From assembly GCA_964485695.1 (NCBI GenBank), contig CAZAKZ010000081.1:1-25181 (forward strand): a stretch of DNA of 25,181 nucleotides, in the 5' to 3' direction. This document shows, in pieces, positions 7,190 through 14,850 of the stretch (positions are counted from its first letter, which is position 1; the number at the start of each line of letters is the position of its first letter). The translations under genes were made by a program, and so were the position numbers. The DNA comes from CAZAKZ01 sp964485695. Lineage in GTDB: Bacteria; Planctomycetota; JAFGQW01. The notes under the pieces were generated by a model, which was not told the origin of the DNA, searched no databases, and saw nothing but the letters and a program-made list of their open reading frames with translations.

Positions 7190-8347
7190 ATGGCAGAGAC
7201 CACCGCGGGAGCGCTGACCGAGGAGCAAGTCCTCCTCCTGGACACGATTCGGAAGTTTGCACAGGAGGCCGTGGCCCCGAGCGCCTCCGAGCGCGACCTG
7301 GAGCACACGTTTCCAGAAGAGGTCATGACCGGCATTGCCGAGCTCGGCCTGCTGGGGGTCCCCTATCCCGAGTCCGTGGGCGGCGTGGAGATGGGACACC
7401 TGACGCACGCTCTCGTGCTGGAGGAGCTGGCCGTGGTGTGCGCCTCCACCGCCATGACTGTTCTGGCCCACACCAACCTGGCCCTCGGCGCGGTGGTTCA
7501 CGGCGGCTCGCCCATGCAGCACGAGACCTTCGGAGCCTCCCTGGCCGCGGGTGAACCCCTCGGCGCCCTGGCCCTGGGGGCGGGCGAGGTCAAGGCCGGT
7601 CCCGCCTCCGGCGGAGTGACCGCCGTGAAGTCCGGCGACGGATACGTCCTCAGCGGCACCGTGGACCAGGTCATGAACGGCGGCCGCGCCGGCATCCTCG
7701 TGGTCCTGGCCGCCACGGATCCGGATGCGGGGAAGGCGGGCCTGTTCATCGTGGAGGGCGACGCTGAGGGTCTGGAGCGTGGGGCCCCCGTGGACACCCT
7801 GGGCCTCCGATCCATGGACATCGTACCCCTCACCTTCAAGGACGTGAACGTGTCCGGCGACAACTGCCTGGGCGACCCGACCGGGGGCTTTGAGATCGTC
7901 CGTAAGGTGCTCGATCACGCTCGCGTGGCCATGGCCGCCGTGAACGTGGGTCTCGCCCGCGGCGCCCTGGACGGTGCCGTCAACTTCGGCAAGGAACGCA
8001 TCGCCTTCGGGAAACCCATTGCGGCGTTCGACGGCTCCCTCGAGAAGTACTCGACCATGGTTTCAGCAATGGAGAGTGCCCGGCAGCTCACCTACGCGGC
8101 GGCCCGAGCTCAGGACGAGAGCAGCGAGGGCGGGGATTTCACGAACCTGGCGGCCATGGCGCAGATCCAGGCGGGTCGCGTGGTCCTGGACGTGGGATAC
8201 GAGTCCCTGCAAATCCTCGGTGGGTACGGCTACTGCCACGAGTACATCCTGGAGCGCATCTGCCGCGACGCCAAGATGTGCGAGGTGGGTGTGGACGAGA
8301 CGGCCTTCGTGCGTCGCGACCTGGCCCGGAGTGTTGTGGGTTTGTAG
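7190..8347 (+). CDS. Acyl-CoA dehydrogenase family protein with altered catalytic motifs
   Basis: The 385-residue protein has the overall acyl-CoA dehydrogenase fold: the N-terminal helical segment, the C-terminal FAD-adenine part GKPIAAFDGSLEKYSTM, and the highly typical QILGGYGYCHEYILERICRDAKM. Two family hallmarks are changed. The usual TEPxAGSD flavin loop reads ALGAGEVKAGPAS, and where the catalytic Glu normally sits (IYEGT) the sequence is VGVDET (residues 366-371), placing Val368 at the Glu position with Asp and Glu just after. It may be inactive, use another base, or be the non-catalytic half of a heteromer. The frame is open from 7067, but the ATG at 7190 follows AAGGTG and gives the normal N-terminus. 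The stop codon lies inside a long palindrome. Confidence 0.85.
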   Translation: MAETTAGALTEEQVLLLDTIRKFAQEAVAPSASERDLEHTFPEEVMTGIAELGLLGVPYPESVGGVEMGHLTHALVLEELAVVCASTAMTVLAHTNLALGAVVHGGSPMQHETFGASLAAGEPLGALALGAGEVKAGPASGGVTAVKSGDGYVLSGTVDQVMNGGRAGILVVLAATDPDAGKAGLFIVEGDAEGLERGAPVDTLGLRSMDIVPLTFKDVNVSGDNCLGDPTGGFEIVRKVLDHARVAMAAVNVGLARGALDGAVNFGKERIAFGKPIAAFDGSLEKYSTMVSAMESARQLTYAAARAQDESSEGGDFTNLAAMAQIQAGRVVLDVGYESLQILGGYGYCHEYILERICRDAKMCEVGVDETAFVRRDLARSVVGL

Positions 8348-8416
8348 ATCGTATTCTTAACGACAAGAGGCTCGTGTCCAGGACACGAGCCTCTTGTCGT
8401 TAAGAATACGATCTAC
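8344..8416. terminator. Perfect 36-bp inverted repeat, probable bidirectional terminator
   Basis: The arms 8344-8379 and 8381-8416 are exact reverse complements over all 36 bases, with one base (A8380) between them. The outermost four bases of each arm contain the TAG stop codon of the gene entering from that side (8345-8347 and, on the minus strand, 8413-8415). The centre is GC-rich and the outer part AT-rich. Neither flank has a clear T-run. Ending two convergent transcripts is the obvious role; an assembly fold-back is the alternative to exclude. Confidence 0.75.
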
Positions 8417-10029
8417 TTCTTCAGCTCTTCCTTGTTCAGAAACTTCTTGTTGGCCCGCAGCCAGTCCTTGGCCGCGTCGACGTCCTTGATGTCCGTGGCC
8501 GTCAGGTCCCGTAGCGCCTCCCGGAAGGCGTCACCCAGGCGGGAGAGCTTGAGCTTCTTCTTGGGATTCTTGCTCTTGCCCTCCTTGAGGACCTGATTGT
8601 ACTGGCGGATGAGGATGGGGATGGACTTCTTGCGATTGGCCTTGTGCCTGCCCAGGGCCAGGATGGCCGCCTTGGCCACCTTGGTCTCCTTGTCCCGGAT
8701 GACCTGGAGCAGGTAGTTGGTGCACTTCAGGGCCTCGAGGGCGCCCAGGGCTTCAACCGCCTTCACCCGCATCTTGGTGCGGTCCCTGTACTTCGAATTG
8801 GTCAGCGCCTTCTTGACGTAGACGAAGTCCGTATCGGGGGTTCCCCCCTGTTCGATGCACCTGAGAACGTAGATCTGGGCCTTTTCCTCGGCGCCCTTGA
8901 CCAGGATGAGGCGAGCCAGCTCCATGGCGGACTTGAGGTAGTAGCGGTCGGGCAGACGCCGGGCGATCTTCTTCACCGTGCGCTCGTCCTTGGCCTTGAT
9001 GGCCTCCTCCAGCTGTGACCTCCAGCCGGAGACCTTCTTCTCCTGGGCGGGAATGTCCACCCACTCGAGGACCGACACTATGCGCTCGAGGTGCAGCATG
9101 GGCATCTTGCTCCCCGCCACCTCGATATGGAATACAGTGGTGTCGTTGGGCCGGTAGGCGCAGATCGCGCGCTCGGGTCGGCCGCCGTACTTGTCGAACA
9201 GGGCGCATTTGGCCTCGCCGCCGGAGGCCCGGGTGGTAACGGCGCGGGGCTTTTCCTTGGCCGGAGCCCCGGAGGCCCAGTCCTTGAGCAGGCCCGTCAG
9301 GCTGGTCTCTCCGGGAGAGGGCGGGGCGGCCACCTTCACGTAGGCGCCGCCTGGCGCCTGGCCCTCGAAGAGGATTCCGGGGGTTGCGGTCTTGCTCGAG
9401 ACGGCGCCGATGGGCACACGGTAGCTGAGGCCGGATCCGACGTCCACGATCCGGCGCTCAAAGAGGAGGTCGTCGCCCTCCTCGCCGGAGAGGCGGAAGG
9501 TGGGCATGAGCCAGTTGTTGAGCTTCTTGAGCTGCGCTTCTTCCTTCTTGGGGCCCACGATGTCCAACCGCACGACACCCATAACCGGCACGTCCACGGC
9601 GTTCAAGATGATGAAGTTTTGACCGCTCCGGCCGGGAATGCCGGAGATGAAGATGGTCAGGGCCTTCATCCCTCCGTAGATCTTTCCGCGGACGATGGTA
9701 TAGGTTGCCGCGGGATGGTTCCTTTCAAGGCCCCGGATAATGCCCTCCCGGAGGTCCTCGAGCTTGCCCGCCGGGGTCTGTTCGACTGTAATGGAGCATT
9801 TGTGCTTCTTGAAGCCGAAAGAGGCCTTGACGTTGGCGCGAAGCCCGCGCTTGTTGGCCGGAATGCTCTTCTTCGGGACCTTGAACTCCACGTTGAGCGC
9901 TTCACACTTGTGGAGTCTGCCGGTGCCGAGCTCGAGTTCCCTGGTCTTCTTCTTTTTTTTCTGGGCCTGGCCGGGCAGCGCCAGCAACAGAGCCGTGATC
10001 ACCACGGCGATCCACCGTACGTGGTTCAT
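8413..10029 (-). CDS. Secreted Lys-rich protein with C-terminal HEAT-like repeats
   Basis: The 538-residue product begins with a clear Sec signal peptide (charged MNHVRW, hydrophobic VVITALLLAL, probable cleavage after PGQA) followed by five lysines. Residues about 25-340 form a region I do not recognise, predicted from its texture to be mainly beta strand. Residues about 360-500 are helical pairs of HEAT/armadillo type, for example VKAVEALGALEALKCTNYL and KVAKAAILALGRHK. The C-terminus (DAAKDWLRANKKFL) is a pattern I associate with HEAT proteins of Planctomycetota. It is very Lys-rich and probably an exported binding scaffold; no enzyme motif is visible. I chose the ATG at 10027-10029 because GGGAGGAG lies just upstream and the signal peptide starts there; the frame itself extends to 10299. 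Confidence 0.8.
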   Translation of the reverse strand: MNHVRWIAVVITALLLALPGQAQKKKKKTRELELGTGRLHKCEALNVEFKVPKKSIPANKRGLRANVKASFGFKKHKCSITVEQTPAGKLEDLREGIIRGLERNHPAATYTIVRGKIYGGMKALTIFISGIPGRSGQNFIILNAVDVPVMGVVRLDIVGPKKEEAQLKKLNNWLMPTFRLSGEEGDDLLFERRIVDVGSGLSYRVPIGAVSSKTATPGILFEGQAPGGAYVKVAAPPSPGETSLTGLLKDWASGAPAKEKPRAVTTRASGGEAKCALFDKYGGRPERAICAYRPNDTTVFHIEVAGSKMPMLHLERIVSVLEWVDIPAQEKKVSGWRSQLEEAIKAKDERTVKKIARRLPDRYYLKSAMELARLILVKGAEEKAQIYVLRCIEQGGTPDTDFVYVKKALTNSKYRDRTKMRVKAVEALGALEALKCTNYLLQVIRDKETKVAKAAILALGRHKANRKKSIPILIRQYNQVLKEGKSKNPKKKLKLSRLGDAFREALRDLTATDIKDVDAAKDWLRANKKFLNKEELKK

Positions 10030-10096
10030 GGGGATCTCCTCCCTTGAACGACCTGTATCCGTCAGGGTGCGGGTACGTCCGCTTTCTGCTCTATAG

Positions 10097-10102
10097 TATA
10101 AT
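10097..10102 (+). promoter_or_regulatory. Consensus -10 box (TATAAT) in the divergent region
   Basis: A perfect TATAAT sits in the only AT-rich patch (about 10090-10113) between the HEAT-protein and hydrolase genes. It points towards the hydrolase start at 10185, but no good -35 box lies 16-18 bases upstream. The same patch contains TATACT on the minus strand, which could serve the HEAT-protein gene. Confidence 0.35.
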
Positions 10103-10184
10103 ATATGATTCACAAGTTTGGGTATCGTAGCCCTCTCTTTCAAAGGTACGGCTGCCCGTAGGATGGATCGAGATCCCGGATCAC

Positions 10185-11060
10185 ATGGAAAAACGACAGC
10201 TTGGATCATTTTCCCTCGTTTCCCTGGACGACGGGATGTTTCGTCTCGACGGCGGCTCCATGTACGGTGTCGTGCCGAGGGTCTTGTGGTCCAGGGCAAC
10301 CCCGCCCGACGACCTGAACCGCATTGCCATGCGAGCCCGGCCCCTCCTTGTCCAGGGACCCTCCGGCACCTGTCTGGTGGAGGCGGGCCTGGGGGATGCC
10401 GGGGACGCCGCCTTCCGGCAGCGGTACGGCGTGGAGCTTCCCAGGGGGTTGATCCAAGACCTTTCGAGGGCCGGAGTTGCGCCGGAAGAGATCGACTGCG
10501 TGGTCATGACCCACCTGCACTGGGACCATGCGGGGGGCCTCGTGCACCTGGACGAAAAGGGCAAGGTCGCTCCGACGTTTCCGGGCGCTCGCCACTTCGT
10601 CCAGGAGGCGGCCTGGCAGGAGGCGCTCGCATCGGGGCCGCGCGCCGGCTCCTTTCATCCCGATCGCCTTGAACCCCTGGCGAAAGAGATCCGTTTGGAA
10701 CTCGTCCGGGGCGAGGCCGAGGTCCTGCCGGGCCTGAGCCTGGTGCCGGCCGGCGGCCACAGCCAAGGCCACAGCGTGGTTCGGATGACCTCGGAGGGGA
10801 AGACGGCCGTATTCCTCGGGGATCTGGTGCCACTGAGATCCCATTTCAAAACGCCCTGGATCATGGCCTTCGATCTTCAGCCTGGAAAGACGGCCGAGGC
10901 CAAGGAAACGCTGCTCGCCCGGGCCTACGAGGAGAAGTGGCTGCAGGTGCTCTACCATGATGCGGAAGTCGCGTTCGGTACCCTGGTCCAGGACGACCGT
11001 GGTGGTTTTGTCCTTAATCCCGATCGGCCTGATCCTGGGAGGGGTTCTGGTCCTGAATAA
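10185..11060 (+). CDS. Metallo-beta-lactamase-fold hydrolase
   Basis: The 291-residue protein carries the complete metal-binding set of the fold. His110, His112, Asp114 and His115 are in MTHLHWDHAGG, His192 is in PAGGHSQGH, Asp213 in FLGDLVP and His258 in LYHDAEV. This predicts a dinuclear metal hydrolase. The GGHSQGH form and overall length resemble the AHL-lactonase-like and related MBL subgroup with unknown natural substrates, so lactonase activity should not be assumed. No signal peptide is seen, so it is probably cytoplasmic. The ATG at 10185 has no strong ribosome binding site. The last 35 codons are overlapped in another frame by the start of the downstream protease gene. Confidence 0.88.
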   Translation: MEKRQLGSFSLVSLDDGMFRLDGGSMYGVVPRVLWSRATPPDDLNRIAMRARPLLVQGPSGTCLVEAGLGDAGDAAFRQRYGVELPRGLIQDLSRAGVAPEEIDCVVMTHLHWDHAGGLVHLDEKGKVAPTFPGARHFVQEAAWQEALASGPRAGSFHPDRLEPLAKEIRLELVRGEAEVLPGLSLVPAGGHSQGHSVVRMTSEGKTAVFLGDLVPLRSHFKTPWIMAFDLQPGKTAEAKETLLARAYEEKWLQVLYHDAEVAFGTLVQDDRGGFVLNPDRPDPGRGSGPE

Positions 11061-11958
11061 GTCCGGCCGGCCACCTGTCGACGGAGAAACGCAGAAGGCC
11101 GGGGCCGGGCTCCGGGCCGTCCACAGAGCCCCCGACGCCGCCTACTACGATCCGGCCGGATTCCAGAAGATGGGCCCCGTGCAGGAAGGGGACTGGCTGG
11201 ACCGCTTCGAGGAACCGGGCCAGACCTTCGCCCGGTATGAAGCCTCGAGTCCACCCCGGCCGGAGGGAAAGCGCAGAACCATCGTGATCCAACCCCTGGG
11301 CCCCTTCACGCCCGAGGATCACGCCCGGGTGAAGAAGGCCGCGGACTTTGCCCGGATCTACTTCCAGTGTCCGGTCCGCATCAACGAGACGGCTCCGCTT
11401 CCCCTGAAGGGACGGCGCGAGCGCTCGATTCCGGGCGGCCGCACCTGGACCCAGTACCAGACACGGTGGATCTTCCTCGGACAGCTCTTTCCCCGGCTGC
11501 CGGAGGATGCCCTGGCCTTTCTCGGCGTCACCACCCAGGACATCTATCCCGACGAGAAGTGGAACTTCGTGTTCGGCGAGGCGTTTCTCGAGAGGCGCGT
11601 GGGCCTCTACTCCCTGGCCCGCTATCTGCCGGCCTTCTGGGGTGAACCCGAGACGCCCCGGACGCGAACCCTGGCGCTGCTTCGGACCTTCAAGGTACTG
11701 GCCCACGAGACCGCCCACATGTTCGGCCTGAAGCACTGCATCGAATACCGGTGCGTCGTCAACGGTTCCAACAGCCTGGGGGAGGCCGACCGCCAGCCCC
11801 TGCACCTGTGCCCCGTGGACCTGAGAAAGCTGAAGTGGAACCTCGGCTTCGACCTGACGAAGCGCTACCGGCAGCTCCACGCCTTTTACCGGAGCCACGG
11901 CCTGACGAAGCAAGCGGCGTTCGTGGCGGATCGCCTGAAACGGGCGGGGAAGTCGTGA
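10957..11958 (+). CDS. Membrane-anchored archaemetzincin-like zinc protease (M54 family)
   Basis: The 333-residue product has a basic N-terminus and one hydrophobic segment (VVVLSLIPIGLILGGVLVL, about residues 15-33), suggesting a signal anchor with the enzyme outside the cytoplasm. The catalytic part matches archaemetzincins: WNFVFGEAFLERRVGLYSLARY, then the zinc motif HETAHMFGLKH (His250, Glu251, His254, His260) directly followed by Cys261 and Cys266, and GSNSLGEADRQPLHLCP. Two usual residues are changed: the Met-turn position is Val268, and the last structural-zinc Cys is Asp288 (LCPVD instead of LCPxC). The catalytic HExxHxxGxxH is complete, so activity is plausible. The start at 10957 overlaps the hydrolase gene by 104 bases; GTG at 10999 is an alternative. 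The stop lies four bases from that of the convergent MFS gene. Confidence 0.85.
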   Translation: MMRKSRSVPWSRTTVVVLSLIPIGLILGGVLVLNKSGRPPVDGETQKAGAGLRAVHRAPDAAYYDPAGFQKMGPVQEGDWLDRFEEPGQTFARYEASSPPRPEGKRRTIVIQPLGPFTPEDHARVKKAADFARIYFQCPVRINETAPLPLKGRRERSIPGGRTWTQYQTRWIFLGQLFPRLPEDALAFLGVTTQDIYPDEKWNFVFGEAFLERRVGLYSLARYLPAFWGEPETPRTRTLALLRTFKVLAHETAHMFGLKHCIEYRCVVNGSNSLGEADRQPLHLCPVDLRKLKWNLGFDLTKRYRQLHAFYRSHGLTKQAAFVADRLKRAGKS

Positions 11959-11962
11959 CTGA

Positions 11963-13228
11963 CTACTCGCTTCGGTTCTGGCCGAGGCGGGGAATGGCCC
12001 TGCGAGAGATCCAGTAGAGGACGAGGGAGAGGATGGCCACGACGGTCGTGAACAGGCCCACGAGCACGTAGACATTCGCCACGGATCCCGTGTCCTTGAG
12101 GATCCGTCCGGTCAGGATAACGCCCAGGGAGCCGATGCCGAAGGTGAGGATGAACTTGAGTCCGAAGGCCGTGGATCGCCACCGGTCCGGGGTCAGACGG
12201 CTGATGAGGCTGTTCTCGATGGACTGCATGCCCAGGGTGAACAGCAGGTAGATGCCCATGGCCAGGAAGAGCAGCACTTCGTGGAGGTAGACGCACAGGA
12301 AGGCGGCCGGTATCGCCAGGGCAAAGAAGAGGAAGTAGAGGATCCGGAGGTCGTGGCGGTCGGCGAGGTAGCCGCCGAGGAGCTGGCCCACGCAACCCAG
12401 CAGCACCGCGGCCGAGAGCATGAGGGCCCCGGGCGCCAGGTATCCTTCCCGGATCGTGAGCCCAAGCCAGGCCATGACCTGATCCAGCGGCCCCCGGAGG
12501 ATTTCCACGCGCTCCACGAAGAGGTCCGGGGCCGAGACCATGGTGGTGCGATATGCCAGGCCGGCAAACACGAGGCACCCGCACAGGATGAGGAAGTAGA
12601 GGCCGTAGCGGGCGCCTTGCTCCGGTGGGGGGGATTGCCGGGAGGCGGCGGGCTCCTCGATGCGCAGGGCGCCGAGCCAGGCGCACAAGAGGCCGATGAG
12701 GATGCCCGGCGCCCCGAGGAAGAGGAACGTGGCGCGCCACCCCACCACGTCGGAAAGGCAGGCGGCGGCAAAGGGAGCCGCAGCCACTCCGAGGTTGCCC
12801 GCCACTCCGTTGATGCCCATGGCCCAGCCGCGGGCCCGGATGTGGCGGGAGATGAGGGCGAGGCCGGCCGGGTGGTAGATGGAGGCGAAGAGCCCGACGC
12901 CGGTGAGGATCAGGCAGAGGCTCGTGGGGCCGGTGGCGAGGCCGGCCGCCGTGGTGCACGCGCCACAGCCGATCATGCAGATCATGAGCATCCACCGGGC
13001 GTTCCACCGGTCCGTGATGAGGCCGGCGGGAAAGGAGCCGAGGCCGAACAGGGCGTAGGCCGCCAGGGTCAGGGCCAGGGTGTCGGCCTGGTCGTAGCCG
13101 AAGTCCCGGGCGAAGTCCGGAGCGATGCGGAGCACCACCACGGCCAGCATGATCATGTAGAAGTGGGCGAGAAAATGGCCGCACCAGGAGATGGCCAGGA
13201 TCCTGCGCTCCATGGGGTTGAACTTCAT
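11963..13228 (-). CDS. MFS transporter
   Basis: The 421-residue product is a hydrophobic protein of major facilitator type with about twelve membrane segments in two halves. The loop between segments 2 and 3 has the motif-A-like GLITDRWNARW, repeated in the second half as GGYLADRHDLRIL. A hydrophilic central loop (EEPAASRQSPPPEQGARYG, about residues 195-215) separates the halves, and a roughly 35-residue loop lies between the first segments of the second half. The substrate cannot be inferred. The frame extends upstream, but the ATG at 13226-13228 overlaps the methyltransferase stop by four bases (ATGA) and follows GGGGTGA, giving a normal MFS start. Translation is probably coupled to the methyltransferase, though a functional link between the two is not obvious. 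Confidence 0.88.
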   Translation of the reverse strand: MKFNPMERRILAISWCGHFLAHFYMIMLAVVVLRIAPDFARDFGYDQADTLALTLAAYALFGLGSFPAGLITDRWNARWMLMICMIGCGACTTAAGLATGPTSLCLILTGVGLFASIYHPAGLALISRHIRARGWAMGINGVAGNLGVAAAPFAAACLSDVVGWRATFLFLGAPGILIGLLCAWLGALRIEEPAASRQSPPPEQGARYGLYFLILCGCLVFAGLAYRTTMVSAPDLFVERVEILRGPLDQVMAWLGLTIREGYLAPGALMLSAAVLLGCVGQLLGGYLADRHDLRILYFLFFALAIPAAFLCVYLHEVLLFLAMGIYLLFTLGMQSIENSLISRLTPDRWRSTAFGLKFILTFGIGSLGVILTGRILKDTGSVANVYVLVGLFTTVVAILSLVLYWISRRAIPRLGQNRSE

Positions 13229-14673
13229 GCCGTCACCCCGGCCCTCTCCACGGCCTCGAGGTCCAGCCGTGCCAGGACCTCCCGGGTCACCGGACGTTTC
13301 GCATCGGGAAAGAGGAGGGCCTTGAAGAACTCCTGCGCCGGCCGCGAGTTCAGGAGCGATGCCCGGTGCTCCGCCTCTTTCCGCGACCTGCACGGCAGGA
13401 AGTAGCACGTGTCGTCGAGGACAACGGACTTCCCGGCCCGGGGGCCCAGCACCACAAAGTCGAGGGTGCTGTAGAGGCCTGGAATCGCCACCTTCCAGGG
13501 CTTGAACGCATAGTCCCCCACGCCGAAGACGGAGAACCGGGGGCGGTTCCGGTAGATGGAGCTGGCGCGTCCGTCCAGGCGTTGGCCGTGGCGGACCAGG
13601 TAGGCCCAGGTCCGGGGCGCCGCCTTCCGGATGCTCTCGGTGTCCTGGCCGAGGGTTCGCTGCGTCACCAGCATCCAGTGGGAGGGAGGCGGCATCGAGG
13701 CCTTTGCCAGGTCCGAACCCCTGAGCATGGGAAAGAGGTAGTCGTCTTCCAGGTCGACCCGCTCTCCGAGCCCGTTCACGAAACCGCCCTCTTCCCGGCG
13801 GAGCACCATCACCTTCTTGCAGTCGTGCTTGATTCCGGAACGCCACCGGAGTTCACGGTTCCGGGTCTCGAGGTGTTTCCATTTCTGGTGGAGATGAACG
13901 TCGGCCAGGAGGCGGCCGTCCCGGAATCCGAAGGCGCTACTCGGCGTGCGGGCCTCCAGGGACGCATGGACCCGGCAGTCGCGGGCACGCCCGGAGCGGC
14001 CGGTGCGGCAGTAGAGGAGACACGCCTCCACCACGGCGCCGAAGTGCAGCCCGGCGTCGATACGGTGGATGCGGGCATGCACGGGAATGCCGCGTCTCCA
14101 GCAGTGAGCGAGCACCTTCCGCGCCACCGCGGTCTTGCACAGCACGGCCATGGCGGCCTCCCGGTCGCGGATCAGCTCCAGGATCCGGATCAGCATCCAC
14201 TCGGACACGTCGAAATTGCTCTTGCCGGTCAGGGCGTCCAGCCCGTCCAGGCCCTGGAAGTTGGATTTCTCAGGCAGGTTGTCGCTGCCCATGGCACCGA
14301 GATCCGCGCTGGTGACCCAGGGGGGATTCCCCAGCACCAGAAGCGGATCGGGTAGGGGGTCGAGAAGCGACGGCCAGTCCACGGTGAAGAAATTCCCCCG
14401 GAGCACCCGGACCCGTGCGGCAGGAAGCAGCTTCTCCACGGCGGCCCGGGCCGCCCGGACGTGGGAGGCGCTCAAGTCCACGCCGAGGGCATGGGTGGTT
14501 TCCGAAAACCGCTCCAGGGCTGCCGCCAGAAAACTCCCCCTGCCGCAGGTGGGCTCTACCACGGACGCGGGATGGACGCCCTGGCGCGCCACGAGGCTGC
14601 ACACCCGGGCGGCCAGGTCCGGCGGAGTCTGAAAGTCGCCGAACTCCGTTTTAGATCTCGATTTTCCAGCCAT
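13225..14673 (-). CDS. N6-adenine-type DNA methyltransferase (Eco57I/TaqI-like), no restriction partner seen
   Basis: The 482-residue product has the ordered motifs of gamma-class adenine methyltransferases. There is an N-terminal FGDFQTPPDLA segment, the S-adenosylmethionine motif VVEPTCGRGSF (residues 38-48) and the catalytic NPPW (116-119). A long C-terminal half with KPWKVAIPGLYSTLDFVVLG and VLDDTCYFLP resembles the target-recognition half of TaqI and Eco57I-like enzymes. There is no nuclease motif in the chain and no restriction gene beside it, so it is either a solitary methyltransferase or part of a system with partners elsewhere. The recognition site cannot be predicted. The ATG at 14671-14673 lacks a strong ribosome binding site. 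It is co-transcribed with the MFS gene and divergent from the giant protein gene. Confidence 0.82.
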   Translation of the reverse strand: MAGKSRSKTEFGDFQTPPDLAARVCSLVARQGVHPASVVEPTCGRGSFLAAALERFSETTHALGVDLSASHVRAARAAVEKLLPAARVRVLRGNFFTVDWPSLLDPLPDPLLVLGNPPWVTSADLGAMGSDNLPEKSNFQGLDGLDALTGKSNFDVSEWMLIRILELIRDREAAMAVLCKTAVARKVLAHCWRRGIPVHARIHRIDAGLHFGAVVEACLLYCRTGRSGRARDCRVHASLEARTPSSAFGFRDGRLLADVHLHQKWKHLETRNRELRWRSGIKHDCKKVMVLRREEGGFVNGLGERVDLEDDYLFPMLRGSDLAKASMPPPSHWMLVTQRTLGQDTESIRKAAPRTWAYLVRHGQRLDGRASSIYRNRPRFSVFGVGDYAFKPWKVAIPGLYSTLDFVVLGPRAGKSVVLDDTCYFLPCRSRKEAEHRASLLNSRPAQEFFKALLFPDAKRPVTREVLARLDLEAVERAGVTA

Positions 14674-14795
14674 GCCCGGGACTCTACTCGGGGAAGGAGC
14701 GTTTGTAAACTCTCCCGGTGGAGCAGAGGCCGGACGGGTCTGGATTCCTCGGCGACACTCTCCCGGGAACTTTTACATTTGTTTTTCCCTCGATT

Positions 14796-14815
14796 CCGCC
14801 CGGGCGGGATATGAT
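14796..14815 (+). promoter_or_regulatory. 12-bp palindrome abutting a -10-like box upstream of the giant gene
   Basis: CCGCCCGGGCGG (14796-14807) is a perfect palindrome, and TATGAT (14810-14815) follows two bases later. The palindrome would occupy the core-promoter spacer if TATGAT is the -10 box, as an operator might. No good -35 box is seen. ACTCTCCCGG also occurs twice as a direct repeat (14709-14718 and 14757-14766) in the same 177-base divergent gap. Confidence 0.3.
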
Positions 14816-14850
14816 TCCGGCAGACTGCGGATGAAAGGAGCTCGACGAGC

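Noticed and set aside
13225..14673. A possible restriction-modification or other defence system around the methyltransferase
   Set aside because: Neighbours are a transporter and a macroglobulin-like gene; no nuclease, helicase or specificity subunit motif is visible.
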